From contig CP136061.1 of NCBI GenBank assembly GCA_032622095.1, positions 191,648,369 to 191,712,368 of the forward strand: a DNA stretch of 64,000 nucleotides, written 5' to 3'. This document shows, in pieces, positions 12,171 through 24,203 of this stretch (the stretch's first letter is position 1; every line of letters begins with the position of its first letter). The translations under genes and the position numbers were made by a program. The notes under the pieces were generated by a model. It had not been told where the DNA came from. It was given only the letters and a program-made list of their open reading frames with translations, and ran no database searches. This DNA is from Siphonodentalium dalli. Taxonomy: Eukaryota; Mollusca; Scaphopoda; Gadilida; Siphonodentaliidae.

Positions 12171-12489
12171 AATAAACCGGCTAAGGATAAATAGAAAGAG
12201 ATCTAACAAATTGAAAGGGATCTATTGTGGTCAAATATGGGATTAGGCAACCAGTTGTCCATCTGACTTTAACCCTTTGGTGGGTAAAGTGATAGAATTT
12301 TGTCATACAGATGGTGAATGGAATGATATTTATGTAGATTATGGTAGTCCTATTGCATGATCATATAACTTGAAAAATTGTTTCCTAAAAGAAACAATTT
12401 AATAGATATTAATTATGCAGATGGATACTATATTGTCCAAATTTTATGCAATGCCCCTTTTTGATCACAATTTAAAGAGACAACACACA

Positions 12490-12692
12490 TTATAATCGAC
12501 TCCTTAACCACAGCAGAATTATGGGTAATTATTTAGGATTTAGTCGGAAATATGGCTTGTTGCCATTTATCGGAAAGCTCTCAGTGAGAGCTTCCAAATG
12601 AATGGCAACAAGCCATATTTCCAACTTAATCCTGAATAATTACCCATAATTCTGCTGTGGTTAAGGAGTCGATTATTTAGGGCATCACTGTA
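12490..12692. repeat. Family D hairpin MITE
   Basis: The element is an almost perfect palindrome (ACCACAGCAGAATTATGGGT ... reversed), with GCATCACTGTA at the right tip. The left tip is decayed. Confidence 0.82.
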
Positions 12693-13317
12693 GTTCTATG
12701 GCAATTGTGGGACTATCATCAGGAGGAATATGACTGCTCTGAAGTAGTGAATTTTATTATTTACATTTATTTTTGCTTGTTCATTATGTTGTTCGAATGA
12801 TTTATTCTTAAGACGATATTACTTGGTGTGTTTGATATTAGGCCCGATATCAGGCCGAGGTAACCTCAGATCAGCCTGAAACCAAAGGTCGAAGACTGAT
12901 ATGATGTTAAGATCACCTCTTAGTAACTGACAACTCTTTCATATGAGTGACGTCGCAAAAATGAATACCTACATGTTATTTTATAGCAGTGAAGTTGATT
13001 TTCGGCATGTCATAAATCCATATTACTCGGATTTGTGAAGTCGCAAATCGATATTACTCGGTTTAAGGGCGATATTAGCCTATTTCGATAACATGCTATT
13101 CAGGACAAAAAATGTCATATCTAATTAATAAATTACAATATTATTTATTTGCAAAATATATTCATGATGTCTGATCTAACATCACATATGACAAACTCAT
13201 CTGCAAAAGAGTTAAACAGAATGGCAAAAGTGGAAAGCAGTTTCTATCCCAAGAAGGCTAAAATAAAACCTGAGAGAATAGCTAGGGTTCCTAATGTATC
13301 TATATATGCAGGCCTCA

Positions 13318-13725
13318 AAATATAGCGCTTGCAGAATGAGGTTGTCAGAGGGTGAATTTAGTGACACTGCCCTACACAGCAGGCTAGCATAACTAGATTC
13401 ACCTGGACCTCATTCTGCTTAGCCTCATCTTCTCTGGAAAGTATCTTTATTATGAGTTTTTGTTTCTTTAGAAACTTGTTTAGAAAGCTTATTTTTTTCT
13501 TTTTTAGTTTAATTTCTCTATATCCCCAAATTGGCAGATGGCAATGCACAATGGACGCACATCATCATCCGGGAACTTAAATCTGTGTCTAGGTCTCCTA
13601 TAGCAGATGAGACCATGCAGAATGAGGTCCTCTGAGAATGAATTTGTTGGTTCTAGCCTGCTCTGCTGGGTAGCATCACTAATTCACCCTCTGGGGCCTC
13701 AGTCTGCAAATGTCCAGCACCATGT
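13318..13725 (+). repeat. Family E element, degraded copy
   Basis: A left hairpin (GCAGAATGAGGTTGTCAGAG) lies at 13332-13418 and a right hairpin (GCAGAATGAGGTCCTCTGAG) at 13617-13709. The interior retains the TATATCCCCAAATT word. Confidence 0.7.
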
Positions 13726-13780
13726 TTAGAGGTATGTTTAAAATAAAACATGAGAGAATAGCTAGCTAGGGTTCTTTATG

Positions 13781-13990
13781 TACAGTAATGCTCTAAGTAA
13801 TCGACTTCTTAACCACAGCAGAATTATGGGTAACTTTTCAGGATTTAGTCGGAAATATGGCTTGTTGCCATTTATCGGAAAATTCTCAGGGAGAGCTTTC
13901 CGATGAATGGCAACAAGCCATATTTCCCACTAAATCCTGAAAAGTTACCCATAATTCTGCAGTGGTTAAGAATTTTGAGAGACTATTATA
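13781..13990. repeat. Family D hairpin MITE
   Basis: The left tip is TACAGTAATGCTCTAAGTAA. The arms carry TTAGTCGGAAATATGGCTTG and its complement. The right tip decays after GCAGTGGTTAAG. Confidence 0.83.
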
Positions 13991-14061
13991 CAGTGTTCAT
14001 ATATTAAACTTGTAATTATGAAGAAATACTTGGAAGTATATATAAAAGGGCAGATGGGCAG

Positions 14062-14250
14062 GGGCCAGGTGAATGGATGTATGGGTGAAATTGATTGATT
14101 GATGGGTAAGTGTGGGTTAGTGATAGTATGGATAGGATGGATATGTGAACGATTGACCGATGTATTGACTGGTTAGCTTGTTGATTGGATGGGTGATTGA
14201 ATGGGATTATAAGAGAAGATGAATAAATGGGTACATGTATGGGTGAATAG
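14062..14250. repeat. GATG/GATT-rich simple sequence
   Basis: A purine-rich, loosely periodic stretch of GGAT, GATTGATTGATG and GGATGG words. It is a decayed microsatellite. The open frame across it on the minus strand is low complexity and not taken as a gene. Confidence 0.6.
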
Positions 14251-14621
14251 ATGGCCCATTGCTCTTGTCTATATCCCTTGAGATTTCTTAGACAACAGAA
14301 ACACAACGATGCACATGAAAGTTGTTGGGTTAGATTGTGCAGCACTGATGATAGAAGAAATTTCAAAAACTAAATTGTTCAGAAATGAGGCTACATCTTT
14401 AAGCTCATTGAAAAGTTATAGCACTTGACTAGTGAAAGCATCAATTTATTTTCTGGGAAATGGTACCCTTCAAGAAATTTTCCTGAGTTCCAATAAATAG
14501 GCATTTCCTGGTTATCAAGAGAAAAAAACAATATAAAACAGTATAAAACAGAATCTAATACACTTATGATTTAACTAGATAACACTGTTAGTTTTTGGTT
14601 TCAGACACTATGAGAATTCAT

Positions 14622-14881
14622 TTAACCCTTTCTATACTGAATGGATTCCCCCATTCAGTTATAACAGTATACATTGGAATGCTTTATTATTCATCTGGAG
14701 GGGTGTTCAGGAAAAATAATATGACAGATCATCAAAGTGTAGAAAGAGTCCTATTTATTGGAGGAAAATATTCAGATAATAAAGTTCAACAAATGGCCTA
14801 TGGTCGTTTGTTGAACTAATTATCTCAATATTTCCTAAGGGATACCTACTCATCAATGAGTATTTTGTATAGAAAGGGTTT
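14622..14881 (+). repeat. Family B TTAA element
   Basis: The left tip is TTAACCCTTTCTATACTGAA. A central palindrome has AATATTCAGATAATAAAGTT and GTTGAACTAATTATCTCAAT arms. The right tip is GTATAGAAAGGGTT. Confidence 0.82.
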
Positions 14882-15198
14882 ATATAATTTAATTTAAGTT
14901 TTTCTGTTAAAAAATGTCACCTAATTTTGCTTTATGAGTTACCACCTTTAAAAACCTAGCAGTGCCTAAAGTTTAAATATATGTCCCGTTTACTATAAAT
15001 ATAAATTATTTAAATCAAACTGTTCAAATTTACCATTGAGAGGAATTAGCAATTCTGTGAGAGCAAAAAAATTATTAAGTGAACACCACATTAAAACTTA
15101 TAATTTTATAAATAAAATAGAAATTAGAATGTTACAAAACACACTACATAAATTGTAATAAAAAATACTGGCTGACATTGAAGTGAATGTGAACATAC

Positions 15199-15307
15199 GA
15201 CTAATATGGACCCCATATTGAATGTTTTCTTCTCGCTGAACCACCTGATGTTTGTACAAAGTGAGAATCCACAGCATTTGAAAGTCTATCCGCACCTGCA
15301 TCAAGAA
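15199..15307 (-). CDS. ITPR: Candidate mutually exclusive alternative to ITPR exon 18
   Basis: 109 nt, phase 0 to 1, with acceptor TTCTTTTTGCAG and donor GTATGT. It reads FLMQVRIDFQMLWILTLYKH then QVVQREENIQYGVHIS. Aligned without gaps to exon 18, seven of the first 20 residues are identical and most others conservative (F, VR, DF, L, K kept). Phases equal those of exon 18 (103 nt), so swapping keeps the frame into exon 19, turning the junction Gly into Arg. An alternative reading as an extra cassette (63 nt, ending CATCAG|GTGGTT, phase 1 to 1) is possible but lacks family similarity. It could also be a decaying duplicate. Confidence 0.62.
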
Positions 15308-16080
15308 CTGCAAAAAGAACTTGTGTGTTAGTATGTCAGGTAATATAATGTCAGGTATGTCAGGCAATGATTCCATGGACAGAATTAGTTACAACATGCA
15401 ATCTAAATTAATACCTCATTATTCTCTGGCTTGTGAACACCAAATATTTATATAACGTGAACAAAATTATAGGTTGGACCAATTTTACATACCAAGTTTT
15501 TACCAACATTTCTTTAAATATATGTGGATATGAAAACTTCTGTTTGTGTAGTTACATATCCTTGACCACATATTTGTTTTTTTATGATACGGTACTCGTA
15601 ATATTAAATGAAAATTTTAGTTTATAGAACTAAATGCATACAGAGGAGCAGAAGCAAAATATTGAATTTTCAGATTACTTATTAGTATACAAGATTAGAG
15701 TGGAGTACATACATAACAGTCTTCGATAAAACATATATTAATACATGTATACATATATTAATGTCAATATAACTTACTTCAAGCCAGAGAATAGATGTTC
15801 CAGTATATACCAATACATATACATGCATCCTCATAGTATAAGTTGTGCAACTAAGCACCACTGTTCATGATGTAGAAATATGACATTTTTTAATATTGAT
15901 TTCTTAAAGTTTTCACATATAAATATGTGCTAAATTTGGTTTTGCTGCATGTTTAATAATAGTCTTCAGACATCATGACAAAGTATTAACAAGAGCTGGG
16001 CTGTCATCTGGTACATACTCCCAGGTATCATACCACCTGTAACCCATGGCTAAGACACTCAGGCAGATACTAGTACTCAA
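15308..16080. other. Intron stretch without recognised content
   Basis: AT-rich sequence upstream of the candidate alternative exon on the minus strand. I see no repeat family, exon or RNA gene in it. Its acceptor-side pyrimidine tract (TTCTTTTTG) lies immediately next to the exon. Confidence 0.5.
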
Positions 16081-16695
16081 GTAGATACTCAGGCAGATGG
16101 ACAAAATTAAAATATTTCCAGATAATCAAAAATGAATAACTCTACAATGGAAAATCAGAACAAACTGATTGAAGACTCCTCTAAATATCCTCATAGTGGT
16201 GAATATCTGTTGCAATTTCTTGAGATCCAACAACTTGTGGTTGAGATATCTGCTAGGACAGACATACTCCATTGAATCTCCTCATCAAACATTCATACAA
16301 AATTTCAGTGAAATCCATTAAACCTTTGATTTAGATATCAACTCAATTGGATAAAAAACACAAACATTTTCAGACAAACAAAGATGAATAACTTTAGAAC
16401 AGAAAACCTAAAAACTGAAAACTCCATTGAATGTGCTCATAGCTCGGTGAACACCCATACCAGATTCCATTGAGATTCAACAACCTTTACTGAGATATCT
16501 CCTCGGACAGACAAAAAACAAACATTTCCAGATAATCAAAGATGAATAACTCTAGAATGGAAAACCAGAACAAAACGATTGAACACTCCATTGAATGTCC
16601 TTATAGAAGTAAACAACTATAGCAAATTTCATATAGATCCAACAACCACTGGTTGAGATATTTGCTCGGACGGAGGATCGGACGAATGTAATCCA
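16081..16695. repeat. Tandem ~155-bp units (GGACGGAC-type)
   Basis: About four degraded units contain AATATTTCCAGATAATCAAA or AACATTTTCAGACAAAC, GATGAATAACTCTAGAATGG, CAAATTTCATATAGATCCAA and a final CTCGGACGGA run. Confidence 0.7.
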
Positions 16696-16960
16696 GTGTA
16701 CCCACCATTTCCTTCATGTGGTCATTTATAAAGGTCGTTTATAAAGATATGAGTATGTACTGCCTTAAAATCTCGCTCACTGTCAATTGGACAGCTCACT
16801 GTGTTTTGCTCCTTCAACAAGGGACTTCTTTGTGATTGTCTTGGAGGAATCAACTATAAGTGGAATACTTGGCCTGGGACATAAATTCTCGATCGGAAGT
16901 TGTGCTGCAGTAGCTGGCTGAATGTTGATTTTGGGTAATATTTGCTCCACATATTACCAT

Positions 16961-17334
16961 TTAACCCTTTACCCAACAGAAGGGCCCTGTGCCAATGCAT
17001 TCTCTTATATATGCGAGTCGACCATAGGTCGCCTCGCATATATAAGAGAATGCATTGGCTTAACACATTAAAAATTATAAAATTGTTAAAGATTGTAAGA
17101 AAAAATGGTAAAAGGCCAATGCATTCTCTTATATATGCGAGGCGACCTATGGTCGACTCGCATATATAAGAGAATGCATTGGCACAGGGCATAACGGTAA
17201 CTATCACAATGTGGTCAAGGAGCCGGTTCCAATGATATCCATATTTGTATGGTTCTATTGAGACAGACCGAAGATATTTTAGGCTGTTGAAGCTTTATTT
17301 GGCCGGTTTTGGCCGGTTTGTTGGGTAAAGGGCT
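16961..17334. repeat. TTAA element with TTTACCCAACA tips around two family A hairpins
   Basis: The tips are TTAACCCTTTACCCAACA and, reversed, TTAGCCCTTTACCCAACA. Inside are two hairpins of ATGCATTCTCTTATATATGC arms (16991-17060 and 17117-17182), which are also mirror images of each other. The tips differ from ordinary family A copies. Confidence 0.75.
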
Positions 17335-19342
17335 AAAGTATGTAATAAATGAATCATTTATTTTCTATGTATTATTATAATTATGTTCACATAGAAATAC
17401 AAGTGTCTAAAATGAAATATACTGCTGCATTATACAATTTCATTAGGAAGAGCTGGTTCTGTTCTTCCTTAAAGATATAGTGCATGTTAATTCAGTGCTT
17501 CAAATGTGCACCTGGTATACCCAAATGAACAATGCAATATTATACCATGATTGCCAAAAAATATATCACTATATTAACTCACAAAACATGATGTTTTAAC
17601 TGCATGGCAACATAAGATATTTACAAGTTTACTATGAACCAAATAAATCACAGATATTAAAGAGGCGAAAACTTATAATCTGTTAATGAGGCCCTCTGGA
17701 CATATTCTTATCAGAACTTGAGACAAAAAAATTCATGAAATAACCATTTTAGTTAAGATTAATCTCCTTGTGAATTCTAACACACCAGTTGAGCATTACA
17801 AAACACTTAATTATCAGGTGTATGTATGAGGACACCCATTTACCAGAGTCTTCCCGTTCATCCAATGCCTATTGTTTCAGAAAGAGGTGTGATAATCCTC
17901 AACATCAAAGAGATATCAACTAAAGTTTTTATCACAATTGTCACCAGGAATTGGCATCAGACTGGCTGAAGTATTGTACATAGTTATTGTCGCTGCTATG
18001 GATTGTCGAGATGTTGTTCAGAGATTTGGTACATGTAGTTCTACTGTAATTTTGCTTACAACACTGCCAATAAATCATGGATTTGAAGCAGAATTTATAA
18101 CCATTAACCATACTAAATACTTCCCTCATCTGCCATTCAGGATAGGTATTCAGTAGTGAATTCAACTTACAACACACCTACACTAAACCTTAGAGCACAA
18201 TCCCATTGTTACAATCGTTCCCTGATTTTTGGTAAAGCACATCAATTCCCAAGGCTGACGAAGGAATGGTTCAGTGAGTATCCCATTGTTAGGCACACGC
18301 AACTAATCACAGACAAATCGCACGGGATCTTCAAAGTGTGACCAGTCATTGTTGTTTCTGACATATCTATTCACATTCAACGGCGATCAGTTCATGTTAA
18401 TCACGTTGTTGGGCGTGGCTAACCGGCTATTGTGTCCAACTGCGGCCAGTGCATGGATTATGCGTCGTGGTCAACACACGCTCAACGGCACATTTGCAGT
18501 TGATTGAATTATGTGGGATCAAGTCGGTCAGAGCACGCGAATAGTTCTTTACCAGAATAAATCTTGTCTTCGACTCGATTGATTCTGGCAAAGAACAATT
18601 CTTGTGCTCTAACCCTTACTTATTCATCATGAAATTAAGACAACACTGATATTGACATGTCCTCTGAACTGCAAACCATGATGTTTCGATTTAGATTATA
18701 ATCTTCGCCAGCCAGGTAATTGATATATGTTGTCAGATGAATGGGAATAACCTGAATAGCACATCAAGAGATGACACCATTTTATTTTGGTAATGATATT
18801 ATATAAAATGGCCTGTAAATACTAATGTTGGAAACAGGGTTATGAGTCTAGACACAAATCAACAAGGTAATGACATGGAAAGATCTGTTTGGTACAAATT
18901 AAAGTGATGTTAATCTTTTGTTTGTCTCTGTCAACTAAACAAAATACTCTGAACAGGCCTTAGTTTACAAGGCAACTTGGGATATTTAGTCTCCTTTCTT
19001 CACCAAACATTTCTGACCCGGAAAAAAAATGTCCCTCAAAAGTTTCCACACCATCTCCATAGCAACTAAATAAGAATCATGGCTGTCATTCTTCCTTTTA
19101 TTTACTAAACTATGAATAGGGTCAATTGTCACCTCCAAGTAAAAAATTATCCTTCATAATATGAGGTTTGTTTATCCACAATGTTTTCCGAAATTCACTA
19201 GCAATTTCACATTGTATCTATTGAATTTGGAACCATATACAAGGTTCAAACAACCATGAAATTCTGTTTTTTTTCCCCTAAGTCTTAACCAAGAATTTCA
19301 GAAATTCCATAATTTTCCAGGCATACCTAGGCGGGATGTCAA
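17335..19342. other. Intron stretch; one imperfect hairpin at 18532-18612
   Basis: Mostly unrecognised AT-rich sequence. A slightly GC-richer block at 18350-18620 holds an imperfect inverted repeat with arms of about 33 bp (GAGCACGCGAATAGTTC and GAGCACAAGAATTGTTC reversed). Its identity is unknown. No exon was found. Confidence 0.45.
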
Positions 19343-19587
19343 TTAACCCCATTCAATTATAAAAGTATACATTGGAATGGTCTATTTATTCATTTGGATG
19401 GATGTTCATGTAATAAAAGCAGATGACAGTATGACGAAAAGCTAATTCAAGTGCTGAAGGATTCATATTAATTTGAGGGAAATGTTCAGACAACAAGTTC
19501 AACAAACTGGTTGCATGTTGAACTTTTTATCTGAACATTTCCTAAGGGAACTACTAGTCAATAAGTATTTAGTATAGAGAGGGTTAA
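19343..19587 (+). repeat. Family B TTAA element
   Basis: The left tip is degraded (TTAACCCCATTCAATTATAA). The palindrome of AATGTTCAGACAACAAGTTC and GAACTTTTTATCTGAACATT is central. The right tip is GTATAGAGAGGGTTAA. Confidence 0.8.
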
Positions 19588-19672
19588 TGCTCTTCACAAT
19601 TAGGTTTCAGTGTCAGTTATGTCATCTTTATCTTCTGAAAGAAACATGCGATATCACTGACACAAGTATTTT

Positions 19673-19787
19673 ACATAATGTATGCCCTAAATAATCGACT
19701 CCCTAACCACAGCAGAATTATGGGTAATTTTTCAGGATTTAGTCGGAAATATGGCTTGTTGCCATTCATCGGAAAGCTCTAAGTGAG
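19673..19787. repeat. Family D hairpin MITE, left half only
   Basis: The left tip TTACATAATGTATGCCCTAA is followed by the intact left arm through CATCGGAAAGCTCTAAGTGAG. The right arm is missing. It lies 109 bp from the 1.8-kb element that shares its tip sequence. Confidence 0.75.
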
Positions 19788-19895
19788 AACAAAATCCAGA
19801 TGAAAAATGTTAGTTGTTGGGTGTGCCAAATGATTTAGTCATGCAAAAAGTCAAATATAAAATGGCCATGTTTTTCAAAATTCTAAAGAATTTGA

Positions 19896-21718
19896 TACAG
19901 CTATGCTCTAATTAATCGGCCGCGGTACTGAAACCGCAAAATACCGCGAGGTCGCGGTTGAGTACCGTGGAAGAGCACCTCATGACCACGGTGACCAATG
20001 GTAACGACCACGGTGACATGCGGTAGTGCACTTCACGACCGCGGTTGTCTTACGCGGTAACGAATTTCATGACTAATAACTTCTTGACTGGATGAGCTGG
20101 CGATGGAAAACTGCACAGTGTTATGTGCACCCAATCATGATTTAACTATAATAGAACAGACCTCAAAATTATCCACAGCAATCAGCAGTGCCATGGTAAT
20201 AGATGTGGCGATAATCTTTTGTTACAATGCCGTGGTACGGTTGTATTTGTAAGTAGTATACAGTAATCGTGCAACTAACGGGACATCATAATTTCCATCA
20301 TAATTCCACAAATGTTAAATTTCGTTTGTGATATACCGTCATTGCAGAAATGCAGGTAACATTATTTATATAATTATATATACATGTATACATGGTTGGA
20401 AACTAAAGCAGGTATGCCTAGGTGTCATTAATACATACTAGTAAGTGAGCTGACTCGATCTGCATTTTCAAAATTAAACATATGACATTCAGTAATGATT
20501 ATGTTGTAATTAAATACTGTAATTGTAATTATTTTATCTAATTTTTTTATATATAACAAACAGTCTGATGCTATTATTAAAATCTATACTTCAGATATTA
20601 TCAAATGTATGTTGAGAGGCATTCACATTCCATATATAGACGCCATGCAATAAACAACCAAAAACGCAAGTGGGCAGCCGTGTATGGCAGGCCAACTTTC
20701 GTAACTTTAAAAGACATTTACTTTTGACATCACGTTTATCAATTCAAATTTGAAGAAAATTATATTATCAATGTCATTTGAAATTTAATATATCCATGTA
20801 CACGGGTTCACGCTATATGAGGACAGGTTGTTGGGGTTTGTACAATGCTCGTTTCCGGGCTTTAAAAAACATCATTCCAAATGTGACGTCATCCAGTAGA
20901 AATTATAAGTTGTAAACACGTGCAGTTAACTATGTCGCAACAATAGATACATCAAAGGGATTATGCCGCAGTCATTGAATGTGGGTCTATCATACACATG
21001 CCGATGCAATGAGTCAGGTCAAGGACGCCCACTGTTTACAGTACATCGTGACCTACTATCGTGCTTATATGTGTCGAGTTTTCAAATACTAATAAATATT
21101 TTCTGATAAATATTTTCTTAAACATCTGGGGCAGAGAATAAAATAAAGACACTGTGAGGTGGTGTTTAGTTCTTTATATCGGATTTTATTATCTTTCTTG
21201 GAGTAGCTTGTTTCGTCATATTTGGAATTGAATTTGCAGATTCTCGGTCTCATTGGCTTACATGTGGTCGCGTTTATCTGCAAAATGCCGCTAAAAACTC
21301 GCTATCCGAATATTCCAGTTGGGTTACGTACGAGTAGACTTTGAAGTATGTCTGAATATAGTAATGAATGTAAGCTTCAGTTTCTTCATATATTAACGCA
21401 AATTATACGAAAAATAGAACAAGACAGATAACAAAATTGCCGTTATATCTTACACAGCCTTGTGTCTTCAAAAACAACAGTGAAAAAATATTCTTATCAG
21501 CAGATTTTTCGATCACGGTTGATACGGGAAATGCTGTATGCCGGTAACGGACTAGATTACCGCAGTGGACTTCCAACACGACCATGATCAGAAACTGCGG
21601 TTTACCGTGCTTCACCGCGAATGGACACGGTACTACCGCGGTGTAGTGGCGGTATAACCACGGTCGTTACCGGCCCATAACCTCATTAAAGGGGTCGATT
21701 AATTAGAGCATAGCTGTA
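19896..21718. mobile_element. 1.82-kb element sharing tips with family D
   Basis: The left tip is TACAGCTATGCTCTAATTAA. The right tip, reversed, is the same 20 bases. Next to both tips is CpG-rich sequence full of CGCGG and ACCGC words. The middle is AT-rich with no recognised transposase. TA borders point to a Tc1/mariner-like non-autonomous element. The flanking sequence resumes a dispersed repeat across it (TTTGATA | GATCTCACTTAGAGG), supporting insertion at TA. Confidence 0.7.
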
Positions 21719-21724
21719 GATCTC

Positions 21725-23010
21725 ACTTAGAGGTCACCCTGAAGAACCCAATGAAGTTTGGCAACAATCGGACGATGGGGTGGTGAAGAATTTAGTAATG
21801 TAAAGAGTAAAATCCAAAATGGATACTGTGGCCATGTTTTCCATTGAAGATTGTTAAAATTCAATAGCTCCCATCCAGAGGTGATCTTAAACATTCCTGT
21901 AAATTTTAAAAACATTTCTCCAATAAATGTGGGCTGCAGGGTGTGCCAATGGATTCAAATGAGAAATGGCTGCTGACCAGACCTGTTAAGTTTTGAAAAT
22001 GTCAATCCGGTATACCCAAATATGTTCATGTTCCAAAAATATTTTTTATGATGAAGATTACATAGTTTTTATGAGTTTCTATTTGTGTTTATTTGATAAA
22101 TATATATACCTAAATACAATGGTAATGACTGTCCTGTTGGTAATTGTAATAGAGCTGCTTTGAGTGGGAGATACCACCATTTATTGAAGAGATACTGAAT
22201 ATAAAACTAAGTAAAAATTCTCAGAATTCCACCGGATACAGCCGGATATGCGCGAAACCGAAACTACAAAATAGACTCGTCTTATGATTTAACCCCCGAA
22301 AGAAATTGACACATTCCACAATTTATTAACAAATTTTAAGGAGCAGAAACTTCGTTTAAAATAAGTAAAAATGAATCCGAGTTACACAGGTAACAACCGG
22401 ACATGTATGCGTGAAACCGAAAGTACAAAATGACCCGTCTTACATACCACTAATCCGTTACTGAGAAATGTTCATCAATGGGGCCTTTACAATACAGCTG
22501 CACACTTTGGATTATACGTATTGTATACTATAAAAAAAACCTTTATACGTGTGGCTTCACCAGAGTGTGAAAATCAATTAATATCAGTCACATTTCACCA
22601 CTGATCAGTCTTCAATCGGAGGGAACATCAAAGTTACCGATGGTACATTATGTGAATGTTAATGTGTGGGTATTTACGGTACCGGAAATAAGGAAATCCT
22701 TGTCATTTGGGGAATCTCCCGCATATGCACAAATTCGAAAAATAAAAAACTTGAACATCGTTTTTTGGGGATTTTGAATGCGGGGTTTTGTTGAATCCGA
22801 GAGAAATTGGGGGTTATCCGTATTTGCAGAATTGCCGTGGCAATCCGGGAATCTCACGGACAATCCGTGAAACAACAGCTCTGCTGCTGACGGCCATGTT
22901 TTTAACGAAATTCGGAAAAATTCAATAGCCCCATCTAGAGCTCACCCGAAAGATCCATATGAAATTTGGTGATATTTGGATGAGGAATGAGGTCTGTGGG
23001 GTGTGCCAAA
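21725..23010. repeat. Dispersed GGGTGTGCCAA / GGCCATGTTTT repeat, several degraded copies
   Basis: The words GGGTGTGCCAA (19825, 21938, 22998), GGCCATGTTTT (19865, 21831, 22892, 38219) and ATTCAATAGC.CCATC.AGAG (21859, 22921) recur in the same order. Between them, 22228-22282 and 22390-22444 form a separate direct repeat (CCGGATA.GC..GAAACCGAAA.TACAAAATAGA-like). Confidence 0.55.
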
Positions 23011-23339
23011 GGAAATTCTTAACTGATAGACAACAGATGCCAACCCATGGCAATAGCTCAGACTAGATTCCAGACTAGGATATGAACCCAGCATATTTTA
23101 CACCTCGGCCCTACTTTCTGCGCAGATGTAAATTTCAGAAGCACCTGGACAGAGACAATCTATTATCTAAACACTTTTTTTTTAGAGAAAAAGATATTTC
23201 CATGTCAGAAATTAAAGAAATTAGAGACATTTATATTAGTGAGTTTTTTAAAGTCATCATGCTCATGCATTTGGGAAAGCAGACAATTTGTTAGTGATGA
23301 CAGGCCAAGATTGGTTACCGGGAAACTTAGTTCATGCAA

Positions 23340-23785
23340 GCCTGAATTTAGTGTGTCTGACATTTGCAGAATGAGGTCCCCAGAGGGTGAATTTAGTGAT
23401 GCTATCACACACAGCGGGTTAGCATAACCAAATTCAGCCTCTGGGGACTTCATTCTGTTTAGGCCTAATATTCTGAGAAGCATCTATAGTCTCAAATTAA
23501 CATTGTTTTTAGTTACTATTTCCCTTCTTTTCAGTTTCTATATCCCCTAATTTGCAGAAGATAAATTGCATAATCGAGGTGACTAAAGGGTGAACATCAC
23601 AAATTTCAACTGGGGAACTACAATCTGATCCTAGATCTCCCATGGCAGTTGAGGCCTAAGCATAATGAGGTCCCCAGAGGGTGAATTTAGTGATGTTAGC
23701 CAACTGTGCAGGATAGCATCACTAAATTCACCCTCTGGGAACCTCATTCTGCAAATGTCAGACATATTGAATTCAGACTTGGTTT
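23340..23785 (+). repeat. Family E element, best full copy
   Basis: The ends mirror each other (GAATTTAGTGTGTCTGACAT and ATGTCAGACATATTGAATTC). There is a hairpin at 23367-23458 and another at 23664-23752, both with GCAGAATGAGGTCCCCAGAG-like arms. The interior holds TATATCCCCTAATTTGCAGA. It ends about 30 nt short of the ITPR exon 18 donor. Confidence 0.85.
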
Positions 23786-23809
23786 CATGCCCCTGTGAAT
23801 TGTTTTTAC

Positions 23810-23912
23810 CATAGTTTGGATCAAGACTTGGGTTACTATTCTCATCAAACTCTTGTTTGAATATCGAAAGAAGGCAAGTGATTCTGAAGTCCAGGCGAAC
23901 GTCAAGAATGAA
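23810..23912 (-). CDS. ITPR: ITPR exon 18, canonical version
   Basis: 103 nt, phase 0 to 1, FILDVRLDFRITCLLSIFKQ followed by EFDENSNPSLDPNY and G. It matches the [24 protein letters not shown] helix of other animals. The acceptor TTTTTCAG and donor ATG|GTAAAA are good. Joined to exon 19 it gives NYG-MKMYIENIVTQAEDIFGG, as expected for the family. A family E element ends about 30 nt past the donor. Confidence 0.95.
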
Positions 23913-24045
23913 CTGAAAAACAAAGGATTAACCAAATGAGAATCCACAAGAATGGATGCCTATACAATATCGACAAACTAAAATAATAAGGTACACTGGT
24001 CTTAAAGATAGATGACAGATTCCTACTTTAAAGTAAATCCTTTTT

Positions 24046-24203
24046 CTACTACATCTCCCATTCAGCTATAAAAGTATACATTGGAATGGTCATTTGGAAG
24101 GATGTTCAGGTAAAAAAAAAAACAGAAAACAGACAGACGAAAAGATAGGACAAGTGCAAAAGGATTTGTATTCATTGGTGGATGTTTAGATAATAACTTC
24201 AAC
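24046..24203 (+). repeat. Family B element cut by a family D insertion
   Basis: The body (CTCCCATTCAGCTATAAAAG to GATAATAACTTCAAC) stops where the family D element begins. The right half does not resume. Confidence 0.7.

Noticed and set aside
14016-14366. 116-codon minus-strand frame rich in HPSI/SIHRS words
   Set aside because: Low-complexity translation of the GATG-type simple sequence.
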